Source of the DNA: Pyronema omphalodes
Taxonomy: Eukaryota; Ascomycota; Pezizomycetes; Pezizales; Pyronemataceae
Direction of reading: 5' to 3'
Assembly (NCBI GenBank): GCA_024516155.1
Contig: JAJJXM010000022.1
Span: 248,001-312,000 of the forward strand
Length of the DNA: 64,000 nt
Part shown: one piece after another, positions 34,371 through 46,527 of the stretch
How the letters are laid out: each line of letters starts with the position of its first letter
How positions within the stretch are numbered: the first letter of the stretch is position 1
The notes under the pieces: model-generated
What the model was told of the DNA's origin: nothing
Database searches by the model: none
Seen by the model: the letters and a program-made list of their open reading frames with translations, nothing else
Position numbers and translations under genes: made by a program

Positions 34371-35968
34371 CCATTCTTTTTTTTTTCGATTTTTTTCTCT
34401 CCTCTGTGAGTAGGCATCAACCAGATTTGCATTTTTTCTCTTTCTAATTTTCAGTGGCAACTTTTCAAGCATAGGAAATGTGCTCAATAGATAACGAAGG
34501 CTAGCGGCTCAAATACCAACTGGTGCGGTTGAATGAAGAAAGCAGAAGACTACAATCAAAACTCTCATAAGAAATAATTTATCATGCGCAAAAGCTTTTA
34601 GTGCGTAAGGTCTGTAGGATATCATCCAGGTAATGGAACAAAATTTTCGACTGGAACTAGTGGATCACCGCTTTCTCTGGCGTCAGAATTTGCGCTGAGA
34701 AGTTTCTACTTCACTGAATGCATATAAGCAAGTCTCTTGTAGCACGAGGGAGGGTTTCTCAATGAGAAAAATATCTTCAGAAACTGCAAGTTCTAATATC
34801 TTCCACCAGCCAGGTCTACCTATTTTTCCTCATATCAACGGTGTCACGTGTTTTCAATAGGTATAGCTTCTGATACCGATGAAACCAGACAACTTGAACA
34901 CTTTTCCAAAGTATTACCTGAACTGTTAAGGGATGATGCGGGCAATACTTTTGTTACGGCTAGCAGCTGCGTCTGACTGAAAAACACCGACAGTTTCAGG
35001 ACTCAGCTGAAAGTGCACAAGAGTCTTTGAATGAAATGGAGATTGAGAAGGATTTTGGAAGAAAAAGTGGCAATTCTAAGGCCAACAACCGTAAGGCAGA
35101 TGAAATGGCCTTGTCATGAAATAAGAGGGGCTGTGGAAGCTCGCATGTTCTGTTTTAGAATCCTTTGTAGTTTTACTTATTATTTGAAGAACTGGGTTCC
35201 TTATGTTCTGCACGGTATAGTAAGTATTTTAAAATTACTGCGATTAACTATGTCGTCAAAATCCTGTTAGTATGTGATGCTTCCCAATAAGATAGTGACT
35301 AAAGCCAGGGCACGTAATATTGTTGTTTATGTCGACGAAACGAGAGTCTGTTAATCTAAGGAGCAACTACAGAATTTTCTAATACAATTATATTCTCAAC
35401 CCTTATAAAGTTACAGGGAGCAAAACTACTGCCCCCCTCCCCCCTATGTTCGACTATACGCCGGAACTATAACCACTCAATACTCAATACTAGTGATACC
35501 TCATGATCCAATTTGAACAGTGACAACAATCTCCTCTCACCATGTCGAGTCATGGTAATCGGCAACTCAACATTCCATCTTGATTAGACAAAGTTGAAGT
35601 TAAGGCCATATTTGTAGCCCTTCCATTATCATATACAAACAAGTATATGTGGACTTACTATTAGTTTCTCACCTGACTACTGGCGGCCATCTTTGAATGG
35701 TCCCCTCCCCGCTCACTCCCCGCTTTGTTCACTCACAAACCACCGCTATTAACCCTCCAATTGTCATCCCTGCTATTCCACTGAGTATTAAATCATTCTT
35801 TCCTTCCCCAGTCCCCTTCTTCTGTCGTCTTCCTTCGCTCGTCATCATCTCAAACAACATCATCATCTCTCTCAGAAGCCATCCTTCCCAGAGTCTTATT
35901 CATAATACATACTCTTCATCTTACGGCTTTATCATTGGCACTCTGCTTACGAAAGTTATACCAAAGCC
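34371..35968. other. Intergenic region, no recognised gene
   Basis: After the tRNA terminator nothing is recognisable until a pyrimidine-rich leader (35695-35900) before the next gene. A word TGGCGGCCATCTTT at about 35682 also occurs near 30890. Confidence 0.45.
34375..34386 (+). terminator. Pol III terminator of tRNA-Leu
   Basis: A T-run within TTCTTTTTTTTTTCG directly follows the mature tRNA 3' end. Confidence 0.7.
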
Positions 35969-37769
35969 ATGCCCAACCCACTCTTCGTTCACCCAGGGAG
36001 AACTGAGGATGCCAGCACCGCCAGCCCAAACTCGAACATCATCAATCGCCGGCCACCAACATCATCGCCGAGGGCTCAGCCCCAACCTCTAGCTGAAAAC
36101 ACACAACCTGAACCAAAGGATCTCCGCGCCGCAGAAGTCTTTGGGGGTTCGACCAACCCTTTTAGGCGCGGTCCTTATCGCCCGATGGCGTCAAGCTCAA
36201 CTGCAGCCGCCTTAGAGTCCCCTCGGCGTCAATATCCTGAAAACAACCCGTTCTCGGATCAAGCTCGCCTTCGTCGAACTCAAACCCAGATGATGTCTTC
36301 TCCGCAGACACAGCAGGGTGCAAGTCGACTCCCTTTACCACTAACACGAGGATCCTCTCTCAGACATGACTCGGACATGGAATCTTCGAGGGGGCAACAA
36401 GAGCGCCTTGTGGGTCAAAGAAGACCACCACCGCCGCCACCATCTTTTGCACCTTCTCCATATTTCAGGCAACTTGAAACAACCTCCATCGCTCAAGAAG
36501 CACGGAGAAGACCTCAACCAAATTCCATACAGCAGGAGGCACGCCGAAGACCTAATCCCGGACCAAGTCCAGATCACCGCAGGACGAAATCTAGCTTTCA
36601 TCCTCTCTCACAACCACAGCATCAAAGCTTCCGTCAAGAGAACTTGAGAGGATATACCGCACCATCCTCCGGATTAAGAGTATCTTCAACCATGTCTAAG
36701 CTTGGGGAGGAAGACTCACCGTTTTGGTCTCCAGAAGGTAATTTCCATCATCACTGTTAAATCATCACTATCACTACTCCCATCACCATATATCTTGTTC
36801 CAATCATCTATATCCCAATACTTCCCATCATTTTTTAGGATTCTTGACCAAATCTAACACATCCTTCTAGATCTCACACCCGAAGCCATCGCCAACCAAG
36901 CCGAATTCGACGAATGGAAACGCCGAAAAAACATTCTCTGGGTCGGCGACAGTCTTCTTTCCGACGATCACTTCGATGCCTCCAAGAAAGCCTCTCGTAG
37001 GAGCTATCCCCGAGGCTATACCTCCCACCAGCGTACGCGCGGTGATCAATTCAGCCCTCCAACCCGCCACAGTGGATCGGGGATTAGCCACCATCATCAA
37101 ACCCGCAACCCCAATGAAAATCGTCCTCAGAACAACAAAGTGACAGGATCCCAGAATGATCTTAGCTTTACCAACCGCGCCGTTGACCGCATTACTAACC
37201 GTCAACTATCCTCCTCTCGTTCAATGCCCATGCTGAAAGCTGATTCCTCGGCTTCACCTTTCATATTCCCCGCAATCCGTCCTGCCCGTCCATCTGATGA
37301 TACGAAACCCAAACGTTTCGGTATCGCCGCCTCTAAAGAAGCAGCTCGTGGTGCTCCTTCCGTTAGCTCTGAAAATTCCTCCCATCGCCGTATTGGCTCC
37401 ATGGCGAGTATCTTATCTTTTGGTCGTCATAAAGATGATACCGAGAGATCCCAGAAGGAGGAAAAGAAAAGACTCGAGAAGGCAGCCAAGGAACAGAAAG
37501 AAAAGGAGGAAAAAGAGCGTAAGGAACGCCTCAAGTACTATACTCAGAGAGAAGTACAGCGGGCTAAGGATATTGAGGCGGCGAGAAGGAGGAGGGTTGA
37601 GGATGCTATTGAGATTGAGGAGAGAAGAGAGCTGGAGAGACAGATTGCTGGAGGACAGGTTGTGCTGGGATCTCGTGAACAGCGAGATGGTGGATATGGT
37701 GTTGAGGATAGGGAGAGGGATCGCATACGCAAGAAGAGAGGTGGTGGGGTTGCGTATCTGGGTCGTTAA
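35969..37769 (+). CDS. Low-complexity protein with C-terminal coiled coil (FWSPE family)
   Basis: There are two exons, 35969-36737 and 36871-37769, with a 133-nt GT-AG intron (GTAATT to TTCTAG), giving 555 aa. They join as SPFWSPE-DLTPEAIANQAEF. The N-terminal half is disordered (P, S, Q, R rich; a PPPPPP run; repeated QEARRRP). After the intron comes a short motif EFDEWKRRKNILWVGD, then serine-rich linkers and a charged helix (about 450-540) of K/E/R heptads ending in KKRGGGVAYLGR. I do not recognise a named family. The intron falls inside an FWSxE motif exactly as in the gene at 51765-52562. The protein is probably a cytoplasmic or nuclear scaffold; the function is unknown. Confidence 0.75.
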
Positions 37770-40324
37770 GGGGGATGGGGAGGTAATCAAAGAATGGGAT
37801 GTGGTGAAAGGAAGGTTTAATGCTGTGATCCGTGGGCAGATGCGGTTATGCTGGTGACCGCCGGGCGTTTTGATAGGCGGCGTGTATCGCGAGCGGCGTT
37901 TAGGTGGTTGCGCATCACGTATGGTTCGATTTTAGAACACGTGTTTATTGTCTGATACTCTGTTAGGGTTTCTGTATGCAAATACCAATTGGCGGATTTA
38001 TCATCATATAAGGCGAGACTTTTTATCTTTATTGCGCTTCTTTGGGCTTATACTACAGCAATGGGTCTTTCACCAGGTGTTCTTTCCGTTATAACGTGAT
38101 TCTTCTGGGTCGGGAACTGTTTGATGATGGGAAATTGCGGTAAGCTTCCGGATGAAGTCTTTATACATGGCTTGCAGTAGAGTACAGTTGCATAAGGCTT
38201 AGTTTACTTCCTGAGGTTTCAATAAACTCAATTTTGTTTCGAAACACGCTTCTTCTTGTTCATATGTATTTCATGGCCCCTCAAGTCAAGCTCTGAAACA
38301 TTAGCTTCGTCTGCAGATTTGTTGCCAATTTCTGGGGGAGAAGACCGGAGGTGACATACATAAACCTAAACGTAAAACCTTATTAACCATATGCCTGTAG
38401 CCTTATCTTGTCAGATCGGATCTACCGCCATCTCGTTTTTGGAGCGGGGGTAAGAAAGCCAGCGGCGAAAAGGACTCTAAGGACTCAGAATCTAAGGATC
38501 TAAACACCGATACAAGGTCCATCGTTGTAAACTTGTAACAAGCCAACTCGATCCTACACTGTCAAGCTTTTTATTAAAGAGCACGTTCATGAGCACGTTC
38601 CAGCAAAGCTCCTCAACAATTTCAATGTTTGCCACAGGGCCATCGCAGGTCGGCGTGCAGTGATCCTTCATGATTGTCTTTACATACTTGCTTGCTTCCA
38701 TGTCGCCGTTCCATCTCCATGCCCTTCATGCACGGCACGCAGTTCCTTAGGGCAAAACCCAAGATCTAGAGTGTGTAGGGTATTATGTTCCACCATACTC
38801 CATATGTATCTTCGTCATAATTTTCGCGTCCCAAAAGCCGAACATCCAACGCCAGATTCCACAGTAGCCCGGGCCCCGTCACCGTCACCAAACATCCCAC
38901 GATCGTGACGAGATTTCCGAGTACATATAGTATCTAGCGGAAGGTCGGGTATCTTACCCGCCTCGGGCCATTGCGGGAAGTTCTTTCTGTCAGTCAGCGG
39001 TGTGGTCTCGCCTTTCTACATGTGTACATATGTAGACATGACAACTGGGTGGGACATGATCTGGAAGTAAATTCCGTACGTATAAAAAAAACGCCTTGAA
39101 ATTTGCCTTAGATTGGAACTTTACTTGCAGACCGGGCGTTTTAAAGTTTCGTGGGTGCTTCAACATGACGTCTTTAAGGCTTGCTTCCAGAGGCTTTAAG
39201 GGAAGGTAAACCCCCCTCCCCCTCCCCCTCCCCCTCCTCGCCCCCTCGCCCCCACATGTGCAGATGTAGGAAGAAAAAGTAGGCAGATACAGTTTCGAAC
39301 TTTTCTGACGATGCGGTGAATTTTTTGGCCAGTGAAAGCATGCACGTGCTTGGCGAATATAATTCTCTGCAGCACTTTTTTTCATCCCATACTTTTCCGC
39401 TAACTTTTCGAGTGTGCCGGCAAGGTGTCAAGGGCTGCGTTTAGTAAATCCAATCCAAGTTAGAAGATAACTTATTAACACCTAGGGTCGTTCGTCCCGA
39501 GATCACCATCCCCCGATAAAGAAAAGGACAGAGGAAATTTCTCCTGACTAAATTATGCGGGGGATAGAGGGGACCGGAAGAATCCGAGATGGAGCTAGAG
39601 ATCGGCGCTGCAAACGACCTTGATTTAGTCCTCCACTAGCCCAGCCTGCCAAGTAACTACGTTTAATTAAGCCATAACTCCGCTGGGTTGTTGTCTTGTC
39701 GGACTTGTCGCTTGTTGCTTTCAAAGAGAAGACAAAGCAGCGGGTTTCTCAAAGGAGAATAGACATCTTTGACACCATATAACTTTCGTAGAAATATGCC
39801 AAGAACAGACCGGGAAAGTTGAAACCAAAAAGTTGTTATGTAAAAAGACATACATTCAATAAAAACCCCTAGATAGTAGTTGGCTTTGATAAAACTTCAA
39901 AGCAATACAGCAATATATACAACGAAAAACACAATCATCAATACAAAAACTTAGTAAGGTCATCCAGAAGTGTTGGTATCATACAAAATAGCGAATTAAT
40001 TATTCAATCGCCTTAAGAAAAAGAAAAAAACATCCATCCGTTCACCAATCAAAAAAGGTGAGCCAACAAATGTTGTAATAAACAACAAAGACCACCTCCT
40101 TCCTGAGAATAGTCGACTCAGAAAAGTCCACATTCTCGAGGTTGAATTGTCTTAGTGTAGCGAGATATGGTGTATCGGTAATCACCAACTCTCACCATCG
40201 TGAAGTTGGTCCGGTTAATCCCAGAAATGAAAAAAAAGTAATGTTTGGAGAAGTGAAGAAAATATGGTCGTGAAGAATTGAAGATGTGGCGTTAAATCCA
40301 AATATCTGAGGCTGTACCGTACAC
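37770..40324. other. Intergenic region, no recognised gene
   Basis: It contains the 3' flanks of two convergent genes and a CCCCCT-type pyrimidine tract (39210-39252). Open frames on either strand are short and without motifs. Confidence 0.5.
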
Positions 40325-41730
40325 CTAAGCAAGTAATGCAAACAGTGCAGTAAGTGCAGAGATTGCAAGTAATGGGGTTGCTGAGATGGTAGAGATCGAT
40401 GAAGCCGCACTTGAACCAGTGTATTTGATTCCATCCTTGCTCGCGAAGTTTGGTCCACAAACTTAATGGATGTCAGTCTCCAATCGAAGCAAAAAGTGTA
40501 AAACATGTAAAAGCTCTGAAACATACCAGTGTTGATTTGGTCTACAGTACGAGGAAACGTCTCATACAACGGGTTGGTTATATTACCCGCGTAAGTTCTG
40601 TAATTATTGGCTGCGGATTTCACGCACTTGTTGCAACTGGTTTGCGTTACACATTAGCTTTTAATTCATTCAGCCAACCAAAAAAAGGAGGGTAAAACTT
40701 ACCTAGGTCTGTAACTTGTAGGTAGCACATTACCCAATGGTAATGAATAGATATAGATATCAGATGGCTCATCACTATATGCCGCTGCGGCGTAACAGTA
40801 GGTACCAGTCTCGTCGACATCACATCCTGCCAGTTGAATAGGTTTGTATGAAATTAGTAGGGTCCAGAGGTTATGAACTACTGGATTGCCTTGTTTAAAG
40901 TCCTCGCCACAGTTCTCTGGTAGTTTCACTTGTCCGCTCAAGTTATCCATTACTGTTGAGCATCGCTGGAAGTCGGTTTTACAAATTTTGTCCATTGCTC
41001 TGGTGGTTTCAAAGAGTCCCGATTGAACGATGTCCCAGAATTTCGTAGAGTCCTGATGAAGTTTGTTAACATGAAATTCCAGTCAACATAAAGACATAAT
41101 GTAACATACCCTAATCATCCCGGAGAGAGGTTTGCAACCCTGGAATTCGGCATTTGCCCTGACCTTGGACATAAAGACACTGCAAGACTGCGTAAGATTT
41201 ACAATAGTAGATACAGAATCAAGAACAGTGAACTGCGGTACAGCTGTAGCGGCAGTAGTATTGGTGTTGCTTTTGCTGTTGCTTTTGCTGTTGTCGGATT
41301 TAGAGTTCTGATCAGCGGATGATCCTTCTTCCTCGGTTGTAGGATCCGCTCCAGGAGTTGTTGATCTGCGAATTATCGAGCTCGTATCCACCAAGATCTC
41401 CACAGGCTTTGCAAGATCATCTCTGCCCCAGTCCACATCCCTATTTTTATGAACATTCCCGGCGGAAACTCCCAATATCAAAGAAACCATAACCAATAAA
41501 ACCAAAGAGAGTGTAGATGAGCCGAGGCGTAACGAGCGTGTTGATGTAAATGAGCGTGATGTATATTTCAAAGATCCGTCTTGACGGTTACGGCTGTCGT
41601 TTTTTGCCGCATCATTATTCCTTCTAGACTTTGATTGTCTTCCGGCGGTAAATAAATTGCTGTCGGAATTCGGAGAAGACATAACAACAGAGCGACAAGT
41701 TGATTGCGAAGATGACGCTGGTGTGTTCAT
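40325..41730 (-). CDS. GPI-anchored cysteine-rich surface protein, DUF7729-like
   Basis: There are four exons: 41110-41730, 40703-41052, 40527-40636 and 40325-40461. Introns are 57, 66 and 65 nt (GTATGT or GTAAGT donors), giving 405 aa. A 70-residue basic/serine-rich head precedes a hydrophobic segment (72-90, LSLVLLVMVSLILGVSAG), a signal peptide or anchor. After an N/S-rich linker comes a cysteine domain: SCSVFMSKVRANAEFQGCKP, CKTDFQRCSTVM, ENCGEDFKQGNP, AGCDVDETGTYCYAAA, YSLPLGNVLP, RPSCNKCVKSA and VDQINTVCGPNF. This order is what I recall of fungal DUF7729 proteins. The C-terminus is a classic GPI signal: a serine-rich omega region then LLAISALTALFALLA. It is likely a plasma-membrane or wall protein; the family role is not known. 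Confidence 0.85.
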
Positions 41731-44700
41731 TGTCGCGAATTAGACCTCCACCGCATGACCTGACGATGAAATAACTGGTTGTGTTAAGGCACAACGTCAA
41801 TATATGACAGTTGTGATGTTGATGGTTTGACGGGACGTTGAAATCAACGGTAACCAGGTACCAAAGAGAAGGATGGGACGCCATAGCTAATATAAGAAAC
41901 GGCTACACTTCCTGTCATACCCCTACCAACCGGGCACTACTCCCGGTCAATCTCATCCCACAACGCCTCCTGTCGGAGGACACGCCCTCATCTGCAGGCT
42001 TCAAGGAGGCGCACTATCGAAGATGCGGACAGGGAAGGTACAATGGAGCCGAGAAGTTTAGTTTATTATCATTGCGAAAAGGCTGACAGGGGATATGTAT
42101 TATTGGGGTCTAGCGAAGCTGCAAAGGAAAGAACTCTCCTCTCCCTAAGCAAAAAAAAAGGCTTCTATGTATCCTGCGGGAATCCTGATCACCGTAGAAT
42201 TATGAAGCATCATGCACTCCACTGCACGTAAGGACAAGATTTCTTCCCCGAGCCCGTGTTCAAACACACGGCCGCAATTGAAATGAAGCCTTAGGTACAT
42301 AGTGGTTTAGTGTTGTCAACTATGTGTAACTATGTGTACTACTTCTTCGAGTTTCCCGGAACCTCCAAAGTGTCATCTCCGAGCGTTGCGTTGACGTGCC
42401 GAGCTAACAAAAAGGTCGACAAGGTCTGCAACCCGCCAAAGGCCGTCAAAAGGCCGCCGAAAGCTCGGATACCGGATTGGAGGCATAAGCAGTCCGGGGA
42501 GCCCAGCAAAACAAAACGAGTTAATCCGATAAACGAAAAGATCGACTAGACACTAGTTACACTTTTAATATGAAACAGTTTAGCGTTGACGTTAGTGGCT
42601 GTAATTGTGGTTGTGGGTTGGTTCTCTCGGGTGGTGGGATGAATTATCGATATGCTCAATTCATATCCCCCTTCTCCGTAAATGTGAGTGGAGAATAAAG
42701 CAGCGGAAATCATCAAAGAAAGTAATGATGCACGACATAACATTATTCCAGAATGTTTGATAATTCTACCGCTGGAGACCACCGTACCTGCAGAAAAGAA
42801 CCATCGGATGAATATGTATCAAGGTACAGCATGCCGGCCAAGGAGTCTGGGGTCGCCGACTTCCCAAGTTGTCAGGAGAGACAAGTTCAAAGAAAATGTT
42901 CAATTTTAGACTCAACCAAGACAACAGCCCGGGATGTTGTGGTATAATTTAGGCTGCATAAATGCAGAAATGGATCAAAAATGCGTGCTTTATGACGGAG
43001 CCTCATTTTACTGCCCGGTTGAATTGTTGGAAAGTTGGAAACATAAATCTCGGCGATACATCTGATGATTACATGATTCATCCCATCATGGATATGCATT
43101 TCTTCACTGACACTTTGTGGCTTCGTTACTTTGCTGCTGCATAACGCGTATGTGCACACTGTAACTATCCGTAGAGCCACCATAGACCGGCGGATACTTA
43201 CGGCGAACTCGGTGAGAAATGCGAGCAATGCGACAAAGCAAAGCAAAGCCAAAAGCCAGAGCGCCCAAAAAAACAAAGCGGAAAGACACAGAAAGTGCAT
43301 TCCTACACGTTCTTGGGCCTCTATGCTACATACATATATCGTTGGTTTACTCCGGTGGGGGGGGGGGGGGGGGGGCTTAATGACAATTCCAGAGACATAA
43401 CGCTTTGCCTGCCATGTTATGTGCATATGTCTCGAAACTCTTGATTTTTATGCCTGTTGGTTCATTTTTTTTTCTATGTATGTACATATCTGGCAAAGTA
43501 CAGGGCCGTAGCATGGATATCACCTGCCATCTTCGTCCACAGAAAAAATTGCAGAGTTGTACAAAATCCAGATTTCATCTCGCATTCGATCCACGCTAGG
43601 CTTAATTTACCGGTAATTCAGCCTAAGACCGTTGACAGTAGAAGCGCGTTGCTATCGGTGGGTATGTTTCTTCCCACGCAAAATTGATGTGTTCCTATAT
43701 TCGCAACTATCAACTACCACCAATCAATAATCCAACACAATAATCAAACTGCTTAACGCGTCATAAACACCGTATTTGCTATATTATATGTATATAGTTG
43801 CAAGAAATTCCGATCTCGTGAGGAAATTAGGGCCCCTAATAATTCTGCATATCGCCGGAGCATAAACCCTTTCTCTGGAGTATTGACCGATGGCTTTCGT
43901 TTTCCTGCGGCACAGCTATGTATGTCTACCCAGAGTGTAAAAAACCCGAAGCGAAGCGAAGTGAAGCGAAATAAAAAAAAAAAAAAAAAATCAAAGCCAG
44001 ATACAATGCAAAGGCACATGAAACGCCATAGAACATACAGTTAGCGCCAAATACATCTCGAGAATCCACATGATCTATGATCTATGATCTATGATGTTGT
44101 ATGTAGAGAATAGAAAACAATTATGTATTGCGCCCTGCTTGATCAATCTTCGGTGCCAAAGAACAAATGCAATATGTATGGTGTACATATGGTGCCATAC
44201 ATATGTATACCTGACCCCCGCGCTCCCGGGGTCCCCCAGGATTATAACCCCGGATTTTCGGAATCGCTTCCTGCGTTTTTTGTGGAGAAAGCCACAGATA
44301 TACATAGTCGCCGCCATGCACTTGAAATGTTTATGCGTTATGTTATGTATACACCATAGATGTATGGCTTTCTGGGTGTATGGCTTTCTAGGTGCATCAG
44401 TGTATCAGTGTCGGTGTATCAGTGTATCGGTCGTTGTATGGCTTTCTAGGTGTATCAGTGTATCAGTGTATCGGTCGTTGTATGGCTTTACGGGTGTATA
44501 ATTCTCCACATGCATGCATGCATGCATACATACAACGTTTTTACCTATCTACAAGCTTCGTACATACGATAAAATATGCAAATGGCTGATATGAATCATA
44601 TGAATGTATTGTAAGATCTTTTCAGACCCATTTTTGGAGGTTGAATAGATATTTTTTTCCCTCCCCGGTGCCGTCGGAGATATGATGAGAGGGCTGGGTG

Positions 44701-46527
44701 ATGGATATAATTTGAGACGGAGGAGATTTTGAGTGCAGGATGAGATGAGATGAGATGAGACGGGTTGTAAAACGTGGAGTCAGGGACTTTCCTCCTCTGC
44801 CCCTCTGCCCTTCTACCCTTCTACCCCCCCCCCTCTACTCCCCCCCCCCCCCCCCCCCAACCCAACCCCCCCACCCCACACCGGAAGGATGAAGCAGTTT
44901 TATGGTGCTGCTACATATAAAGATTATACAAGGCCCCTGATACTCCACGTCTCATCGGTTAATGTGAAGCTGCCCATGTACTCTACTAATACTTTTTTGC
45001 GGAGATGCTTCATTGCATAGATTATCCCCATATCGTAGGCGAGGTGAATGGCTCATCTTTTACAGAGGCGGTAGCTTGGAATTAAACCGGGGTGGTTTCG
45101 TCTATTAAACCTTATTAAAAGAGTTAGCAGGCTGTTAGCAGACTGTTAGCAGACTGTTAGCAAGCTGTTAGCAAGCTACCACGGAATTTCTATGCTGCGT
45201 GGAATATTCCTTGCTTCTGTATGTACGTATTTTGCCGGTCGAAGGTTCGAAGTCTTCCGTAGGCGCGATGCATATGTACGCATGGCCATGGTAGACCTAG
45301 CAGATGTCCAATAAGCGGGTACCTGTCGCTGTCGGGGAAGTTTAAGCGTGAGAAAACCCACATGGACGAAACAACTCCGGTTGAGGATAAATATGTATGT
45401 TTCGGGGAGCTCAGCTTGTGTTGGATTAAAGAAAAATGGTATCTTGCGTGTTGTTTGTGTGGATCGAAGAAGATTGGTTATCTTGGCCCGATATCTGTGG
45501 AGTACATAGAGATCTCAGTGGTCGCGGTCATACCGCCGGAGCTTTGTTGCCTTTAACGTTTTGCAAGGTCTGAGCTTCTGGCGCAGCGGATTGGTGCTGG
45601 TGGTGATTTTTGACAGGCCTATCGCCGGCAGCCTATCGACGGGCCTTGCAAGGCTGTGCTTGCGATCCTCGAAACTCGAGTGTTTAGACTGATGTCCGAG
45701 TGAAAATGCGGGGATATTAAGATGCTGGGATTAATTACGGGTATCTGAAGCTTGGTTGATAAATTAAAAAAATGCGGGTATCCGATGCTTAATCGAAATC
45801 GAAAAACTCGAGAGTAACCATTCGACGCTTGTTATTGGTTCATCCATTCACTGGCTCATCACCGTTTCGACAATACATCATACTCAATCACTCGTTTTAG
45901 CCCTATCCGTCACAGCTTGCCGAGCCAATCGGAAGCTTATGTACTCAGGACAGATACGATTCATCGGATCTCACTCGCTCATCAGCAGCAACAGTATGAC
46001 TGCGTCTTCAGCTGGACACATCTCATGTAAGTTGCGATTGATTGAGCTTAGATGACTGCTTTGATTCTTTTAAATAGCCGTATCCCGATATTCACAACAA
46101 ACAGATCCGACGGTTGTTTCTTCACGTGTCGCTTAGTAACAGCGTGATTGGAAAATTCCGACCTCCGCACGCCGGGACCTGCTCGTTGCCGCCAGCACTG
46201 TACCAGCGTAGCGCAGACAGTCCGATAGCTGAGCCCCTCCACAGTCAGCAAACTCTAGCAAAGCCCTTCCTCCGCCATAAGGCCCACAACCACCAACAAC
46301 CGCCGTCTCTTCCCCTCCTCCTCATCACCACTCGTCAGCTTCACGACCGAACGAAGCAAAAAGCAGCGTGCGCCCGTCGTAAACCGACAAATCTCCACTC
46401 ATAGGCGCGAATCTCACGACTTTTCTTTTTTGACGAGCTGCTTTTAGATTTTTTTCTTTCTCGTTTACTATTCAGTTACGACACTTTTTGTGCTTATAGA
46501 CTACCTCCCCCCCAAAAATCACCAATA
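41731..46527. other. Long intergenic region, no recognised gene
   Basis: These 4.8 kb have no ORF I can support. They contain a run of 19 G (43357-43375), a poly-A run (43974-43989), a GATCTAT array (44071-44094), a minisatellite around 44362-44500, a run of 19 C (44840-44858), a TGAGATGA array (44741-44760) and a 12-base AGCAGACTGTT array (45121-45178). The last 500 bases include the pyrimidine-rich leader of the eEF3 gene. Confidence 0.5.
44362..44500. repeat. Minisatellite of GTATGGCTTTCTAGGTG and ATCAGTGT words
   Basis: Roughly 60-base units alternate TGTATGGCTTTCTAGGTG with two to four TATCAGTG or TATCGGTC words. Unit lengths vary, which is typical of unequal exchange. Confidence 0.75.
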